From Rhizobium aethiopicum (GTDB taxonomy: Bacteria; Pseudomonadota; Alphaproteobacteria; Rhizobiales; Rhizobiaceae): 64,000 nt of DNA. The notes beneath the pieces were generated by a model. That model was not told the origin of the DNA, searched no databases, and saw only the letters and a program-made list of their open reading frames with translations. Shown in pieces: positions 52,575 through 61,180 of the stretch. The stretch covers positions 62,001 to 126,000 of the forward strand of contig NZ_FMAJ01000012.1 of NCBI RefSeq assembly GCF_900094625.1, in the 5' to 3' direction. A program made the translations under genes and the position numbers. Each line of letters starts with the position of its first letter. Position 1 is the stretch's first letter.

Positions 52575-53701
52575 TGCGTCATTCCCTCCGTGGCAATGCC
52601 AAGTTCCCTGGCAAGCGCCAGCAATTGCCGGCCCTGCTCGCCGGGCGGCGGAAAGGCGGCAAGCCCCCGCTTCAGGGCGTCGGCTGCGCGATCCTTGTCT
52701 TTCAATACGGCATAAGAGCGGACGAGCCGCATCCATCCCTCAAAATTGTTGGGATCCTCGCTGAGTTTGGCATCGAGGCTTTCGACCATGCCGCGGATCA
52801 TCTGCTGGCGGTCGCCGGCGCTCATGTTTTCAGCCGCCGCCACATCTTCCGACGTCGGTCCGCCAGGTGCCGCCGGCTCGGCGGCAGCGCCGCCGTTCTT
52901 GGCGATGTGTTCATTGACCAGCGGCAGCCAGGGTGCATCGGCCGGCGATTGTTGCGCCAGCGCCTCGAAGGCCCGGCGCGCCTCGTCGGTCCGTCCCGCC
53001 TGCTCCATGCCGAGCGCGACGTAGAAGCGGGCACGGGGGTTGTCAGGCTCCAGCGTCAGCGACTGCTCCAGCACTTGCCGCGCCTCCTCCGTCACCACGC
53101 CATCGGAGACCGCCATCAACGCTTCGGCGAGGCCGTCGAGCCGGATCGGGCTCGGGCCGAGAAGCCGGATCGCGTTGCGGTAGGCGACCTGCGCATCGGC
53201 TATCCGCATGGTGCGGAAATAGATCGGTGCCAATACGTCCCAACCCTTGCCGTCGTCGGGATTTTCGGCCAGATGCCGTTCCGCCTTGGCGATCAGCACC
53301 GCCACGTCATCGCCAGGATTTTCCAGCCGCGCTTCCAGCGGCTGCGATGGCAGGTCCGGCCTGCCGGTCGTCAGATAGAGACAGAGCCCGAGCACCGGCA
53401 GGATCAACAGGACGAAGACTTCGATGATGCGGTGATGCCTTATCGGTTTCTCTATCGCCTCCGGCTCGCCGGCAGAGACGGCGATCAGCCGCCGGCCGAT
53501 TTCGGCCCTGGCGTAATCAGCCTCCTCGGGGGTGATCAGCCCGCTGGCAAGATCTCGGTCGAGTTCGCGCAACTGGTCGCGATAGACTGCCGCCTCGCCG
53601 GCGCGGCTGTTCTGCGCCACCTTCGCGTCGCGCAGAAGGGGGTAAAGCAGGATGACGGCGACGGCTGCCGTCAGAACGGCAACGAGAATCCAGAACAGCA
53701 T
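52571..53701 (-). CDS. ccmI: Cytochrome c maturation protein CcmI (CycH)
   Basis: The 376-residue protein has a first transmembrane helix (about 3-20), a cytoplasmic loop with [21 protein letters not shown] in part, a second helix near 95-112, and a periplasmic TPR domain ([22 protein letters not shown], then further units). It holds the apocytochrome c C-terminus for the heme lyase. It heads the four-gene ccm chain; about 100 bases separate it from the lipoprotein gene upstream. Confidence 0.92.
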   Translation of the reverse strand: MLFWILVAVLTAAVAVILLYPLLRDAKVAQNSRAGEAAVYRDQLRELDRDLASGLITPEEADYARAEIGRRLIAVSAGEPEAIEKPIRHHRIIEVFVLLILPVLGLCLYLTTGRPDLPSQPLEARLENPGDDVAVLIAKAERHLAENPDDGKGWDVLAPIYFRTMRIADAQVAYRNAIRLLGPSPIRLDGLAEALMAVSDGVVTEEARQVLEQSLTLEPDNPRARFYVALGMEQAGRTDEARRAFEALAQQSPADAPWLPLVNEHIAKNGGAAAEPAAPGGPTSEDVAAAENMSAGDRQQMIRGMVESLDAKLSEDPNNFEGWMRLVRSYAVLKDKDRAADALKRGLAAFPPPGEQGRQLLALARELGIATEGMTQ

Positions 53702-53799
53702 ATCGGCCCCAATACGTGAAGCGCCCGGCTATTCCAACTGCCAAAGCCGGAATGACGAAGATTTGAGGCTATTGGCCGCAATTCAGATCGGAGGTGGCC

Positions 53800-54225
53800 T
53801 CAACCGAGCGGCGACCAGCTGCCGTCTTCGTTGCGGCAGGCAGCACCCCGCGCCACGGTGTCCTTGCCGTCGACGGTCAGCGTATGGGTATATTGCCGGC
53901 AATTCTGCGAACCGACCTGATAGGGTGCTGCCGCCACCACCTTGCCTGTGACGTCGTTGCCATTCCAGACCACCGGCTGGCCGACCGCCGCCCCTTCCAG
54001 CGCCCGATATTCCGCCTCAAGCGCCCGCTGCTTGTTGCTATCGCTCAAGCTCACGCCGCTGCGGCCGACAATGCCGCCCTGAAGCGCCGTGATGAAGGCG
54101 GCCGATGCGGAGGGTTTGCTCGAAAAAATGCCACGCGAAGCAGGGCCCTTCGTCGTCGTGCAGCCCGACAGCACGACGACGAGAAGAAGGGCGGAAACCA
54201 TCATGCCTTGCGAGCGTAGAATCAT
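53800..54225 (-). CDS. 17-kDa-type surface lipoprotein
   Basis: The 141-residue lipoprotein has a signal peptide (MVSALLLVVVLSG) with Cys in LSGCTTT. A Ser/Ala-rich linker follows, then a C-terminal domain of the rickettsial 17-kDa/RT0821 surface-antigen type (RALEGAAVGQPVVWNG, QNCRQYTHTLTVDGKD, ACRNEDGSWSPLG). The two cysteines of this domain may pair. Three in-frame ATGs are possible; the first is used. Its role in the outer membrane is unknown. Confidence 0.82.
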   Translation of the reverse strand: MILRSQGMMVSALLLVVVLSGCTTTKGPASRGIFSSKPSASAAFITALQGGIVGRSGVSLSDSNKQRALEAEYRALEGAAVGQPVVWNGNDVTGKVVAAAPYQVGSQNCRQYTHTLTVDGKDTVARGAACRNEDGSWSPLG

Positions 54226-54344
54226 TGCGTCGAACCGCGATCAGAGGTCAAATTCAGCCGATCGAAGTGCAGCGTCCCCGTGTCAGCATTAAGGCAAAAG
54301 CATGCTATACGTTTGCCACTATCTTTGTGACATCAAGCGGTTGG

Positions 54345-55748
54345 TCATGCAACATCCTTTGTGACGCCAGGCAGGATTAGCTTCGCCTTCAGCCCGCCCC
54401 ATTCACCACGCGAGAGCTCGAGGCGCCCCTGGTACTCGTTGGAAATCTCGGTGACGATCGAAAGGCCGAGCCCGGTTCCGGGCTTGCTTTCATCGAGCCT
54501 GCGGCCGCGTTTCAGCGCCTCGCGGATCTGGTCGGGTTCGAGACCAGGCCCGTCATCCTCGACGGCAAGCTCCACCCAGCGCCGGCGGGCGCTCGCCTCC
54601 GCCCCCTTCACGTCCTCGCCGGCCTCGACGGCCGAAAGCCGCACCCTGCTCTTGGCAAAACGCGCCGCATTTTCCAGCAGATTGCCGACGGTCTCCTCGA
54701 GATCCTGCTGTTCCATGGCGACGGCAAGATGCGGCGGCTGGACGACGAGATCGAATTCGGTATCGACATTCAGCCGGCGCATGACACGCACCAGCCGTTC
54801 CAGCGCCGGCTCGGCGTCGGTGCGGGCGAGCACGGATTCGCGCTGTGCGGCGATGCGGGCGCGGTTGAGATAGGACTGCACCTGCCCCTGCATCGATTCC
54901 GCCTGGCTGCGCACCAGTTCGCCATGAGATTTTTCGAGCACACGCGCCTCGTTGAGCAGAACGGCGATCGGCGTCTTCAGCGAATGAGCGAGATTGCCGA
55001 CCTGCATGCGCGCCCGCTCGACGATGCGGCGGTTGCTGTCGATCAATGCGTTCACCTCGTTGGCAAGCGGCAGGATTTCGCGCGGAAAGTCGCCTTTCAG
55101 CTGCTCGCTCTCGCCGGCGCGGATGCGCTCCAATGCGGCACGTGCCTTGTCGAGCGGCTTCAGGCCGTAGAGGATCGCCAGCGCATTGACGATCAGGCTG
55201 CCGACGCCGAAGCCGGCGAGCGCCAGATAGAGGCTGTGGGAAAAGGTGCGCACATCGTCTTCGACGACATCGACATTGCCGGTGACGCGGAAGCGCGCCG
55301 CACGCCCGTCAGTATCGAGCACCACTTCGGTTTCGGCCACCTGTACGCGGTTACCGGAGGCGTCCGTCACCTGGTAGTAGCGCTCGTAATTCTTGTCGAA
55401 GGGCGCCTCGACGACGGAAGGCACCGGAATGAGCGCCGAACCGAGCGAGGGCGACACCAGCGGCGCGGTGGTATAGGTGCCAAGGGGTTCAACCACCCAA
55501 TACCAGCCGGTCTTCGGCTGGGCAAAACGCAGATCGCCGAGCTGCGGGCTGCCGCTCAACGCCCCCTGATCGCCGATCGTAACCGAGTTGATGACGTTAT
55601 AGAGCTGGGCTCGCAGCAGATCCTGGAAACCGCGTTCGGCGCTCTTGCGGTAGAGCGTCGAGATCAGCAGGCCGATCACCACCAGGGCCACCGTCGACCA
55701 GACCGTGGTCAGCAGCAACACACGTGCGGTGAGCGACTTAATTCGCAT
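54345..55748 (-). CDS. feuQ: FeuQ, sensor histidine kinase
   Basis: The 467-residue kinase has helix 1 (about 8-30), a long periplasmic sensor loop (about 31-170), helix 2 near 172-195, and a DHp domain with NLAHSLKTPIAVLLNEA (H255). Its ATPase domain has DDGPGLEPD and GTGLGLSIV. This PhoQ/FeuQ type pairs with FeuP, whose gene overlaps its start by 11 bases. In S. meliloti FeuPQ controls the cyclic glucan exporter gene ndvA; in R. leguminosarum feuPQ was linked to iron uptake and maps by the cyc genes. Those facts are known for relatives, not shown here. Confidence 0.85.
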   Translation of the reverse strand: MRIKSLTARVLLLTTVWSTVALVVIGLLISTLYRKSAERGFQDLLRAQLYNVINSVTIGDQGALSGSPQLGDLRFAQPKTGWYWVVEPLGTYTTAPLVSPSLGSALIPVPSVVEAPFDKNYERYYQVTDASGNRVQVAETEVVLDTDGRAARFRVTGNVDVVEDDVRTFSHSLYLALAGFGVGSLIVNALAILYGLKPLDKARAALERIRAGESEQLKGDFPREILPLANEVNALIDSNRRIVERARMQVGNLAHSLKTPIAVLLNEARVLEKSHGELVRSQAESMQGQVQSYLNRARIAAQRESVLARTDAEPALERLVRVMRRLNVDTEFDLVVQPPHLAVAMEQQDLEETVGNLLENAARFAKSRVRLSAVEAGEDVKGAEASARRRWVELAVEDDGPGLEPDQIREALKRGRRLDESKPGTGLGLSIVTEISNEYQGRLELSRGEWGGLKAKLILPGVTKDVA

Positions 55749-56409
55749 GTTTCGGCGCTTGGATTCGGTAGCCGAGACCGCGCACCGTTTCGATCAGGTC
55801 GACGCCCATCTTCTTGCGCAGACGGCCGACGAAGACCTCGATCGTGTTGGAATCGCGGTCGAAGTCCTGGTCGTACATGTGCTCGACCAGCTCCGTTCGC
55901 GAGACGACCTCGCCCATGTGATGCATGAGATAGGCGAGCAGGCGATATTCGTGCGAAGTCAGCTTCAGCGTCGTGCCATTGACCGTTGCCTTCGACGACT
56001 TAGTATCGAGCCGCACCGGGCCGCAGACGATCTCAGAGGATGCATGCCCGGCGGCGCGCCGGATCAACGCCCGAATGCGCGCCAGCACTTCCTCGACATG
56101 GAAGGGCTTGGTGACATAGTCGTCGGCGCCGGCGTCGATGCCGGCGACCTTGTCGCTCCAGCGATCACGCGCCGTCAGAATCAAAACCGGCATGCCGCGG
56201 CCGGCGCCGCGCCATTTTTCCAGCACGGTCACGCCGTCCATCTCCGGCAGGCCGATATCGAGGATGATGGCGTCATAGGGTTCGGTATCGCCGAGGAAAT
56301 GACCTTCTTCACCATCGAACGCCTGATCGACGACATAGCCCGCCTCCTTCAGCGTGTCGGCGAGCTGCCGGTTCAGGTTGACGTCGTCTTCGATTACCAG
56401 GATGCGCAT
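55738..56409 (-). CDS. feuP: FeuP, OmpR-family response regulator
   Basis: The 223-residue regulator has a receiver domain starting MRILVIEDDV with Asp51 (IILDIGLPEMDG) and Lys in YVTKPFH. A winged-helix domain has LTSHEYRLLAYLMHHMGEVV and DSNTIEVFVGRLRKKM. It resembles PhoP-type regulators. It overlaps feuQ by 11 bases and follows a small exported protein gene by 54 bases, as feuN precedes feuP in S. meliloti. Confidence 0.87.
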   Translation of the reverse strand: MRILVIEDDVNLNRQLADTLKEAGYVVDQAFDGEEGHFLGDTEPYDAIILDIGLPEMDGVTVLEKWRGAGRGMPVLILTARDRWSDKVAGIDAGADDYVTKPFHVEEVLARIRALIRRAAGHASSEIVCGPVRLDTKSSKATVNGTTLKLTSHEYRLLAYLMHHMGEVVSRTELVEHMYDQDFDRDSNTIEVFVGRLRKKMGVDLIETVRGLGYRIQAPKHAN

Positions 56410-56463
56410 CGTTCCGCCTTCGTCCGCTTCAAATCGATCGTGTTTTGAATAGACCGATTCCGG

Positions 56464-56712
56464 TTACATCGGAACCTTTACCGTTACCTTGCGTGGACGC
56501 TGGCCATTGCCCGACACGAGAACGGTAATGATGCAGCTATCGCCCACCGGTTGCACAGACAGGAGCTGGCCGCCCGTCTGCTCGACGACCTGGGCTGCGG
56601 CGGCGCTGCAATCGCCTGCCACGCGCAGGACGTAGGTGCCTGCGCCATCCGGTGAGGGCGCCGATACCACCAGTCCGGCGGCCACTACTGCGACGCTCAG
56701 AGGAAAGGCCAT
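56464..56712 (-). CDS. feuN: FeuN-like small periplasmic protein
   Basis: The 82-residue product has a signal peptide (MAFPLSVAVVAAGLVVSA) and a mature part of about 64 residues with two cysteines (GDCSAAAA and DSCIITV) and a basic end RKVTVKVPM. In S. meliloti FeuN is a small periplasmic protein that restrains FeuQ and is essential because unrestrained FeuPQ is harmful. Size, export and place just before feuP match. I identify it by these, not by remembered sequence, so the name is likely but not certain. The ATG is preceded by an in-frame TAA. Confidence 0.72.
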   Translation of the reverse strand: MAFPLSVAVVAAGLVVSAPSPDGAGTYVLRVAGDCSAAAAQVVEQTGGQLLSVQPVGDSCIITVLVSGNGQRPRKVTVKVPM

Positions 56713-57229
56713 GTCTTATGCTTTCAAGGGTAATTCCAACTTGCTGCGAATATGTACTCAAGCGACCTGAATGGCAAATGAATGCGTTGTAAAACAGGGC
56801 GTTTAGAACCGTTCTCGACTGCTTGGCAGAATCGATTTCAGCCCCTTGAATCCGCCGCTGCCGCAAGTGCGGACCGTCCCTCGGGCGCCCGAAAACGATG
56901 TCTCCCAACCCTGGTATCGGATGTTGGCCAGCGCCTCCGGCGAGGTTGGAAAGCCGGGTCGCCGCGACCGCGGTCATCGTTCCCGAATCGGCCCGCGTCG
57001 CCCTGATTCGGGGCGAACCGCAATCACGTCAGCCAGCCGATAGCGGCACGCACCAGAGCGCACCTGGTCGTCCTCAAATTGTACCGCTCTCTCATGTCAT
57101 TCGTGCAAAGCTTCATCGGCTCGGGAAAACGCAGGCGGCTGGTGTAGCCGGATTGCCAATCGCAGCTTTCGCCGGCTGGTTGAAACTGCTAGTCCTTGCT
57201 GCCCCCTGCATTTCAGACCCTTCAGCACC
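56713..57229. other. 517-base gap between feuN and the MFS gene
   Basis: I see no gene with both a ribosome site and a believable product. The GC-rich centre (56830-57040) has open frames on both strands that encode Arg-rich sequences without motifs. It must hold the feuN and MFS promoters. No tRNA, riboswitch or repeat is recognisable by eye. Confidence 0.4.
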
Positions 57230-58453
57230 ATGCCAAAATACTTCCGCTTTCGTTCGGCGCAGACGGTCACCGTGCTTGCCATTACCCAGCTGATCGGCTG
57301 GGGCACGACGTTTGACATGCTCGGCGTCATGGGCCGCGCGGTGGCGCCGGATATCGGCGTGGCGAACGAGGTAGTCTTTGCCGGCCTCACGATCATGATG
57401 GTGGTCAGCGCCGTTGCCGGTCCGACGACCGGCCGCTGGCTCGGCCGCTACGGCGCTGCCCGGGTGCTTTCGGCCGCTTCGCTGATCTTCGCGCTCGGCC
57501 TCTCCTTGCTGGCCGTGGCGAACGGCATTCTGCTCTACGCCGCCGCCTGGCTCGTCATCGGCATCGGCGGCGCATTGGGTCTCTCGGCACCGGCCTATAC
57601 CGCCGTCGTCGAACGCGAAGGGATCAACGGCAAACGCGTCATCGCCATCCTCATGCTGTTCACCGGGCTGTCGAGCACCATCTTCTGGCCAATCCTCAGC
57701 CTGCTCAACGAGGCGGTCGGCTGGCGGCTCACCTTTGTTTTCTGCGCGGCGCTGCAATTCTTCGTCTGCCTGCCGCTGCATCTTTTCGCTCTTCCGAAGC
57801 CGATCGTGCCACATGCCGAGGGCAGCGCGGCGGAGATCGCCCCAGTGCCATTGTCGAAGACGGCGCAGCGCAAGGCCTTCCTGCTGATTGCCGCGGTGGC
57901 GACGATCTCATCCTTCGTCACCTTCGGCATCGCTCCATCGCTGATCGAAATCTTCCGCCAGTCCGGCGCTTCACCGGCGCTGGCGCTGCAGCTCGGCTCG
58001 GCGCGCGGCGCCCTCGGCATCTCGGCCCGTTTTCTCGACATGCTGCTCGGCCGCCGCGGCAGCCCCATCCTCAGCGCCGTCATGGGCATCGGCCTGACAC
58101 TGATCAGCTTTCTGATCATGCTCACGGCCGGCCCATCGACGCCGGTGCTCGTCACCTTCATCCTGCTCTACGGCTTCGGCTCGGGGGTCATGGCCGTCGC
58201 CCGGGCCCTGCTGCCGCTGGCGCTGTTCTCGCCGAGCGAATTCGGCCTGCATTCGGCCCGGCTGTCCCTGCCGCAGAACCTCGCCAATGCCATCGCTCCC
58301 GTTATCTTCACCGCCATTCTAGACCGTGCCGGCACCGGTCCGGCGCTGCTCGCCTGCGCCTTTCTGTCCGCATTGGCGCTCACCCTCGTGCTGATGCTGA
58401 TGGCGCTGGTGCGGGGTGCCAGGGCATCGGAGCCGAGGCCGGTCGTTTCGTGA
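57230..58453 (+). CDS. MFS transporter
   Basis: The 407-residue protein has 12 predicted helices. It starts MPKYFRFRSAQTVTVLAITQ and has a short motif-A-like loop (GPTTGRWLGRYGAARVL) between helices 2 and 3. A central cytoplasmic loop separates the halves, and the C-terminal half includes QSGASPALALQLGSARGALGISARF. It resembles proton-linked antiporters or organic-anion carriers; the substrate cannot be assigned. It stands alone. Confidence 0.82.
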   Translation: MPKYFRFRSAQTVTVLAITQLIGWGTTFDMLGVMGRAVAPDIGVANEVVFAGLTIMMVVSAVAGPTTGRWLGRYGAARVLSAASLIFALGLSLLAVANGILLYAAAWLVIGIGGALGLSAPAYTAVVEREGINGKRVIAILMLFTGLSSTIFWPILSLLNEAVGWRLTFVFCAALQFFVCLPLHLFALPKPIVPHAEGSAAEIAPVPLSKTAQRKAFLLIAAVATISSFVTFGIAPSLIEIFRQSGASPALALQLGSARGALGISARFLDMLLGRRGSPILSAVMGIGLTLISFLIMLTAGPSTPVLVTFILLYGFGSGVMAVARALLPLALFSPSEFGLHSARLSLPQNLANAIAPVIFTAILDRAGTGPALLACAFLSALALTLVLMLMALVRGARASEPRPVVS

Positions 58454-58722
58454 GACTTGGGGCTGCAAGTCAGTCGTGCTGATTATCTCTCGCTTATCAT
58501 CCGCGCCCGCCACGGCTGTTCCGACGAACAAAGATCCGTCGTGATCGGCGAGGCTTTTGAATGGTTTGTGGCGGCTTTCTCGAAAAGTGATTCCGGTGGC
58601 TCAGAAGGTGCGTCAGCGTCGGCAACGACCAGAATCCGAAAAATCGCTCATCCACCTGACAACAAAGAAAAAACTGCAATATCAGCCATCACCCGAAGCA
58701 GGGCTGCCGGAGGCTGCCGGCG

Positions 58723-59028
58723 TCAGAGCGGCCGCGTCACGGCCGTGCGGCTGTCGTAATCGGCGGCGATGCGCTTTTCCCGGAGCGGGCGCACGCGCTC
58801 GATCGAGCGCTGATAATCGGGGTGTGCCTTATAAGCGGCGAGAGCCGCCTGATCGTCGAATTCGCCATAGACCACGAGGTCGATCTCGGTGCCCAGCTGG
58901 TCGGTCTTCACATTGGTGCCGATTTCCAGCAGCCGCGCGTGCGGAATGCCGGTCAGGATCGAAAGCCCCGCCCTCACCTCCTCCAGATGTTCCTCCTTTA
59001 CGGTGAAGAAGACGATATGGCGGATCAC
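58723..59028 (-). CDS. Dabb (stress-responsive A/B barrel) domain protein
   Basis: From the GTG at 59028 (AGGAG upstream) the 101-residue product begins IRHIVFFTVKEEHLEEV, the usual start of this ferredoxin-like alpha/beta barrel family, and includes VVYGEFDDQAALAAYKAHPDYQ. Such dimers occur in stress-linked and aromatic-pathway proteins; the role is unknown. A longer reading from 59076 would add 16 residues that match no family member I know. Confidence 0.8.
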   Translation of the reverse strand: MIRHIVFFTVKEEHLEEVRAGLSILTGIPHARLLEIGTNVKTDQLGTEIDLVVYGEFDDQAALAAYKAHPDYQRSIERVRPLREKRIAADYDSRTAVTRPL

Positions 59029-59091
59029 GCGGGAGCTCCTGTCAGGTTCCAGAGGGGTCAGCCCGCGCGATAACACGCGGGCGGCGGCCCT

Positions 59092-59724
59092 TCAACCGCG
59101 CTGCCTGCCCGGCGCGGCATTCGGACGCATCGCCGCATTGAAAGCCCTGGCGTAACCGGCGAGCTTTTCGGCCCGGTCGGTGCCGTTGACGATGCGGCGC
59201 GCATTTACCCAGTCCTCGGTCGTCTCATTCAGGTGATCGGCGAGTTTATGGCCGGTAAAGCTGCCCTGCAGCATGCCTTCGATCAGAATCGTCACGGCCG
59301 CTTCCATCTCCATCGCCCGGTCGGGATCAGCGACGAGGTCGATGCCCGTCAGCACGCTCATCGCCTCGTAGTTCCGTTTATGGGTGAGCTGCACCAGCCC
59401 GCGCCCGAGCCAGCAGCGGCCATCCTCGTCCGCCCGCCAATACGGCGTCTTCACCCAGGAGAGCCGGCCTGCGGCAAAGGCTGACTCCAGGATCTCGACC
59501 GCGCGCATGTCGCTTTCAGCCAGCGTCTCGCGCACCGGCTGCATGGTATAGGCCGTTTCATGATAAGCGGTCGCGAGGATATAGGCGAGCCATCGGCGGT
59601 CGGCCTGAGCAAACCGCTTTTCCCAGGCATCGACAATCGCCGTCATGCCCACCACCTGAGGCTGAGTCAGCTCGCCTTTGAAAAGCTCTTGCCGCACCGC
59701 ATCAAAAAAGAATATCCGGTCCAT
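59092..59724 (-). CDS. GH19-like chitinase/lysozyme-family hydrolase without signal peptide
   Basis: The 210-residue protein carries the GH19/lysozyme-like active region: YILATAYHETAYTM (catalytic Glu56) and GRGLVQLTHKRNYEAM, as in bacterial and phage GH19 enzymes. No signal peptide is present, so it stays in the cytosol or leaves by a holin-like route. It cuts peptidoglycan or chitin-like sugars if active. It is not beside other phage genes here. A start four codons upstream is also open. Confidence 0.8.
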   Translation of the reverse strand: MDRIFFFDAVRQELFKGELTQPQVVGMTAIVDAWEKRFAQADRRWLAYILATAYHETAYTMQPVRETLAESDMRAVEILESAFAAGRLSWVKTPYWRADEDGRCWLGRGLVQLTHKRNYEAMSVLTGIDLVADPDRAMEMEAAVTILIEGMLQGSFTGHKLADHLNETTEDWVNARRIVNGTDRAEKLAGYARAFNAAMRPNAAPGRQRG

Positions 59725-59892
59725 GTGGACAACCATTCCGCGCTTCCCGTGAACCTGATGGTTAAAACCGTCTTAATCGATTAAAATAAACTTAATCGTT
59801 TGAAGTGCCTAAGCCCCTGATTTACACGCCTTTTGTCTTGTGCAATGCATCTTTCTGCCCTGAAGCCTTACCACCACAAGAGGAGACTTCCG

Positions 59893-60024
59893 ATGCAGAC
59901 GCCTGCCACCACGCAAACCACCATTCCCCAGCATGTCGTTGACCAGATGGAAAATGAATGGCGCCAGATTCGCCTTGAGCGGGAAAACACCCGCCCGACC
60001 CGGCAGCCTCAACAACAACGCTGA
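59893..60024 (+). CDS. Small hypothetical protein (43 aa)
   Basis: ATG at 59893 follows AAGAGGAGAC at ideal spacing. The product starts MQTPATTQTTIPQHVVDQME and then reads NEWRQIRLERENTRPTRQPQ, charged and Gln-rich, helical in the centre. A strong ribosome site and low-complexity polar ends fit a real small rhizobial protein. Function unknown. Confidence 0.55.
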   Translation: MQTPATTQTTIPQHVVDQMENEWRQIRLERENTRPTRQPQQQR

Positions 60025-60065
60025 CAGATACAGGCAAAACGGCGCAGATGTAAGGCCCGCGGTCA

Positions 60066-60623
60066 TCACGTCGCAGCCTCAAGCCGGTTCGCCAGCGTTT
60101 CCAGCGCACGGGTGAAGACCGCTCCATCTCGCAGTGCGCGCGACAACACCAACGCGCCCTGGATGCCGCAGACGCCTTCCTCAGCAAGCGTCTGCGCCTT
60201 CTTCTCAGCACAGCCAGCCCGCATCAGCGCCGAACGCAACGCCTCGGTCCAGCGGATGAAATAGTCGCCGATCGCCTCCGAAAACCGCTCCCGGGTGTCG
60301 TCGAGCGCGAAGGCGCCAACGAGGCAGATACGGCCGCCGCCGCGGAAATAATCATTGACGTTGACCCACATCGCCGCGATCGCCTGATGGGCGTCGTCGT
60401 CCCTCAGCGGCCGATAGATCGCCTGTTCGAACCAGGCATCGATATCGGCGAGCACAGCGCCGGCCATCTCCTCCTTGCCGCCAGGAAAGAAGTGATACAG
60501 GCTGCCCTTGCCGATGCCCGTGCGTTCGGTGATGCGGCTGAGCGTGGCACCTTCATAGCCGAGCTCGCGGAAGGTTTCTGCGAGCAGCGGTATGATGTCG
60601 GCGCGTTCATAGACGGTCTTCAC
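60066..60623 (-). CDS. TetR/AcrR-family regulator with GTG start
   Basis: The 185-residue protein has an N-terminal TetR helix-turn-helix (LGYEGATLSRITERTGIGKGSLYHFFPGGK) and a C-terminal ligand domain with YFRGGGRICLVGAFALDD, the form seen in regulators of small oxidoreductases. No ATG is available before the HTH; GTG at 60623 is the best start. It lies 20 bases after the DUF1348 gene and probably represses it and itself. Confidence 0.87.
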   Translation of the reverse strand: MKTVYERADIIPLLAETFRELGYEGATLSRITERTGIGKGSLYHFFPGGKEEMAGAVLADIDAWFEQAIYRPLRDDDAHQAIAAMWVNVNDYFRGGGRICLVGAFALDDTRERFSEAIGDYFIRWTEALRSALMRAGCAEKKAQTLAEEGVCGIQGALVLSRALRDGAVFTRALETLANRLEAAT

Positions 60624-60643
60624 CGGTCCAAGTTCATCCTACT

Positions 60644-61105
60644 CTAGAGGCCGAGCTCGCTCAGGCCGGGATGGTCATCCGGCCGCCGGCCGAGCGGCCA
60701 GTGGTATTTACGATCCGTTTCCCGGATCGGCAGATCGTTGATGCAGGCAAAACGACGCTGCATCAAGCCGGTCGCATCGAATTCCCAATTCTCATTGCCG
60801 TAGGAGCGGAACCAGTTGCCGCTGTCATCGTGCCATTCATAGGCAAAACGCACGGCGATGCGATTGTCGCCGAAGGCCCAGATTTCCTTGATCAGACGGT
60901 AATCCAGCTCTTTGGCCCATTTGCGCGTAAGGAAAGCGACGATCTCGGCGCGGCCGTTGATGAATTCGGCGCGGTTCCGCCAGCAGCTGTCCGGCGTATA
61001 GACGAGCGACACACGCTCGGGATCGCGGCTGTTCCAGCCGTCCTCGGCAAGACGGACTTTCCGAGTGGCGGTCTCGAGGGTGAACGGCGGGACGAGGCTG
61101 GACAT
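60644..61105 (-). CDS. DUF1348 (NTF2-like) protein
   Basis: The 153-residue protein has the NTF2-like/SnoaL fold typical of DUF1348: [68 protein letters not shown] and a C-terminal [18 protein letters not shown]. Function unknown; a small-molecule isomerase-like role is possible. It is the first gene of an operon with the TetR regulator. Confidence 0.85.
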   Translation of the reverse strand: MSSLVPPFTLETATRKVRLAEDGWNSRDPERVSLVYTPDSCWRNRAEFINGRAEIVAFLTRKWAKELDYRLIKEIWAFGDNRIAVRFAYEWHDDSGNWFRSYGNENWEFDATGLMQRRFACINDLPIRETDRKYHWPLGRRPDDHPGLSELGL

Positions 61106-61134
61106 GATATTCTCCTGTACTGATATGTCCCCAC

Positions 61135-61150
61135 TGTACCTATCGGTACA
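61135..61150 (-). promoter_or_regulatory. TetR-type operator upstream of DUF1348
   Basis: TGTACC-TATC-GGTACA is a perfect six-base inverted repeat 30 to 45 bases before the DUF1348 ATG. A further TGTAC lies at about 61116. It is in the right place for self-control by the downstream TetR regulator. Binding is inferred. Confidence 0.55.
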
Positions 61151-61180
61151 ATGTTATGCAAGTGACGGGCTGACACCTTC

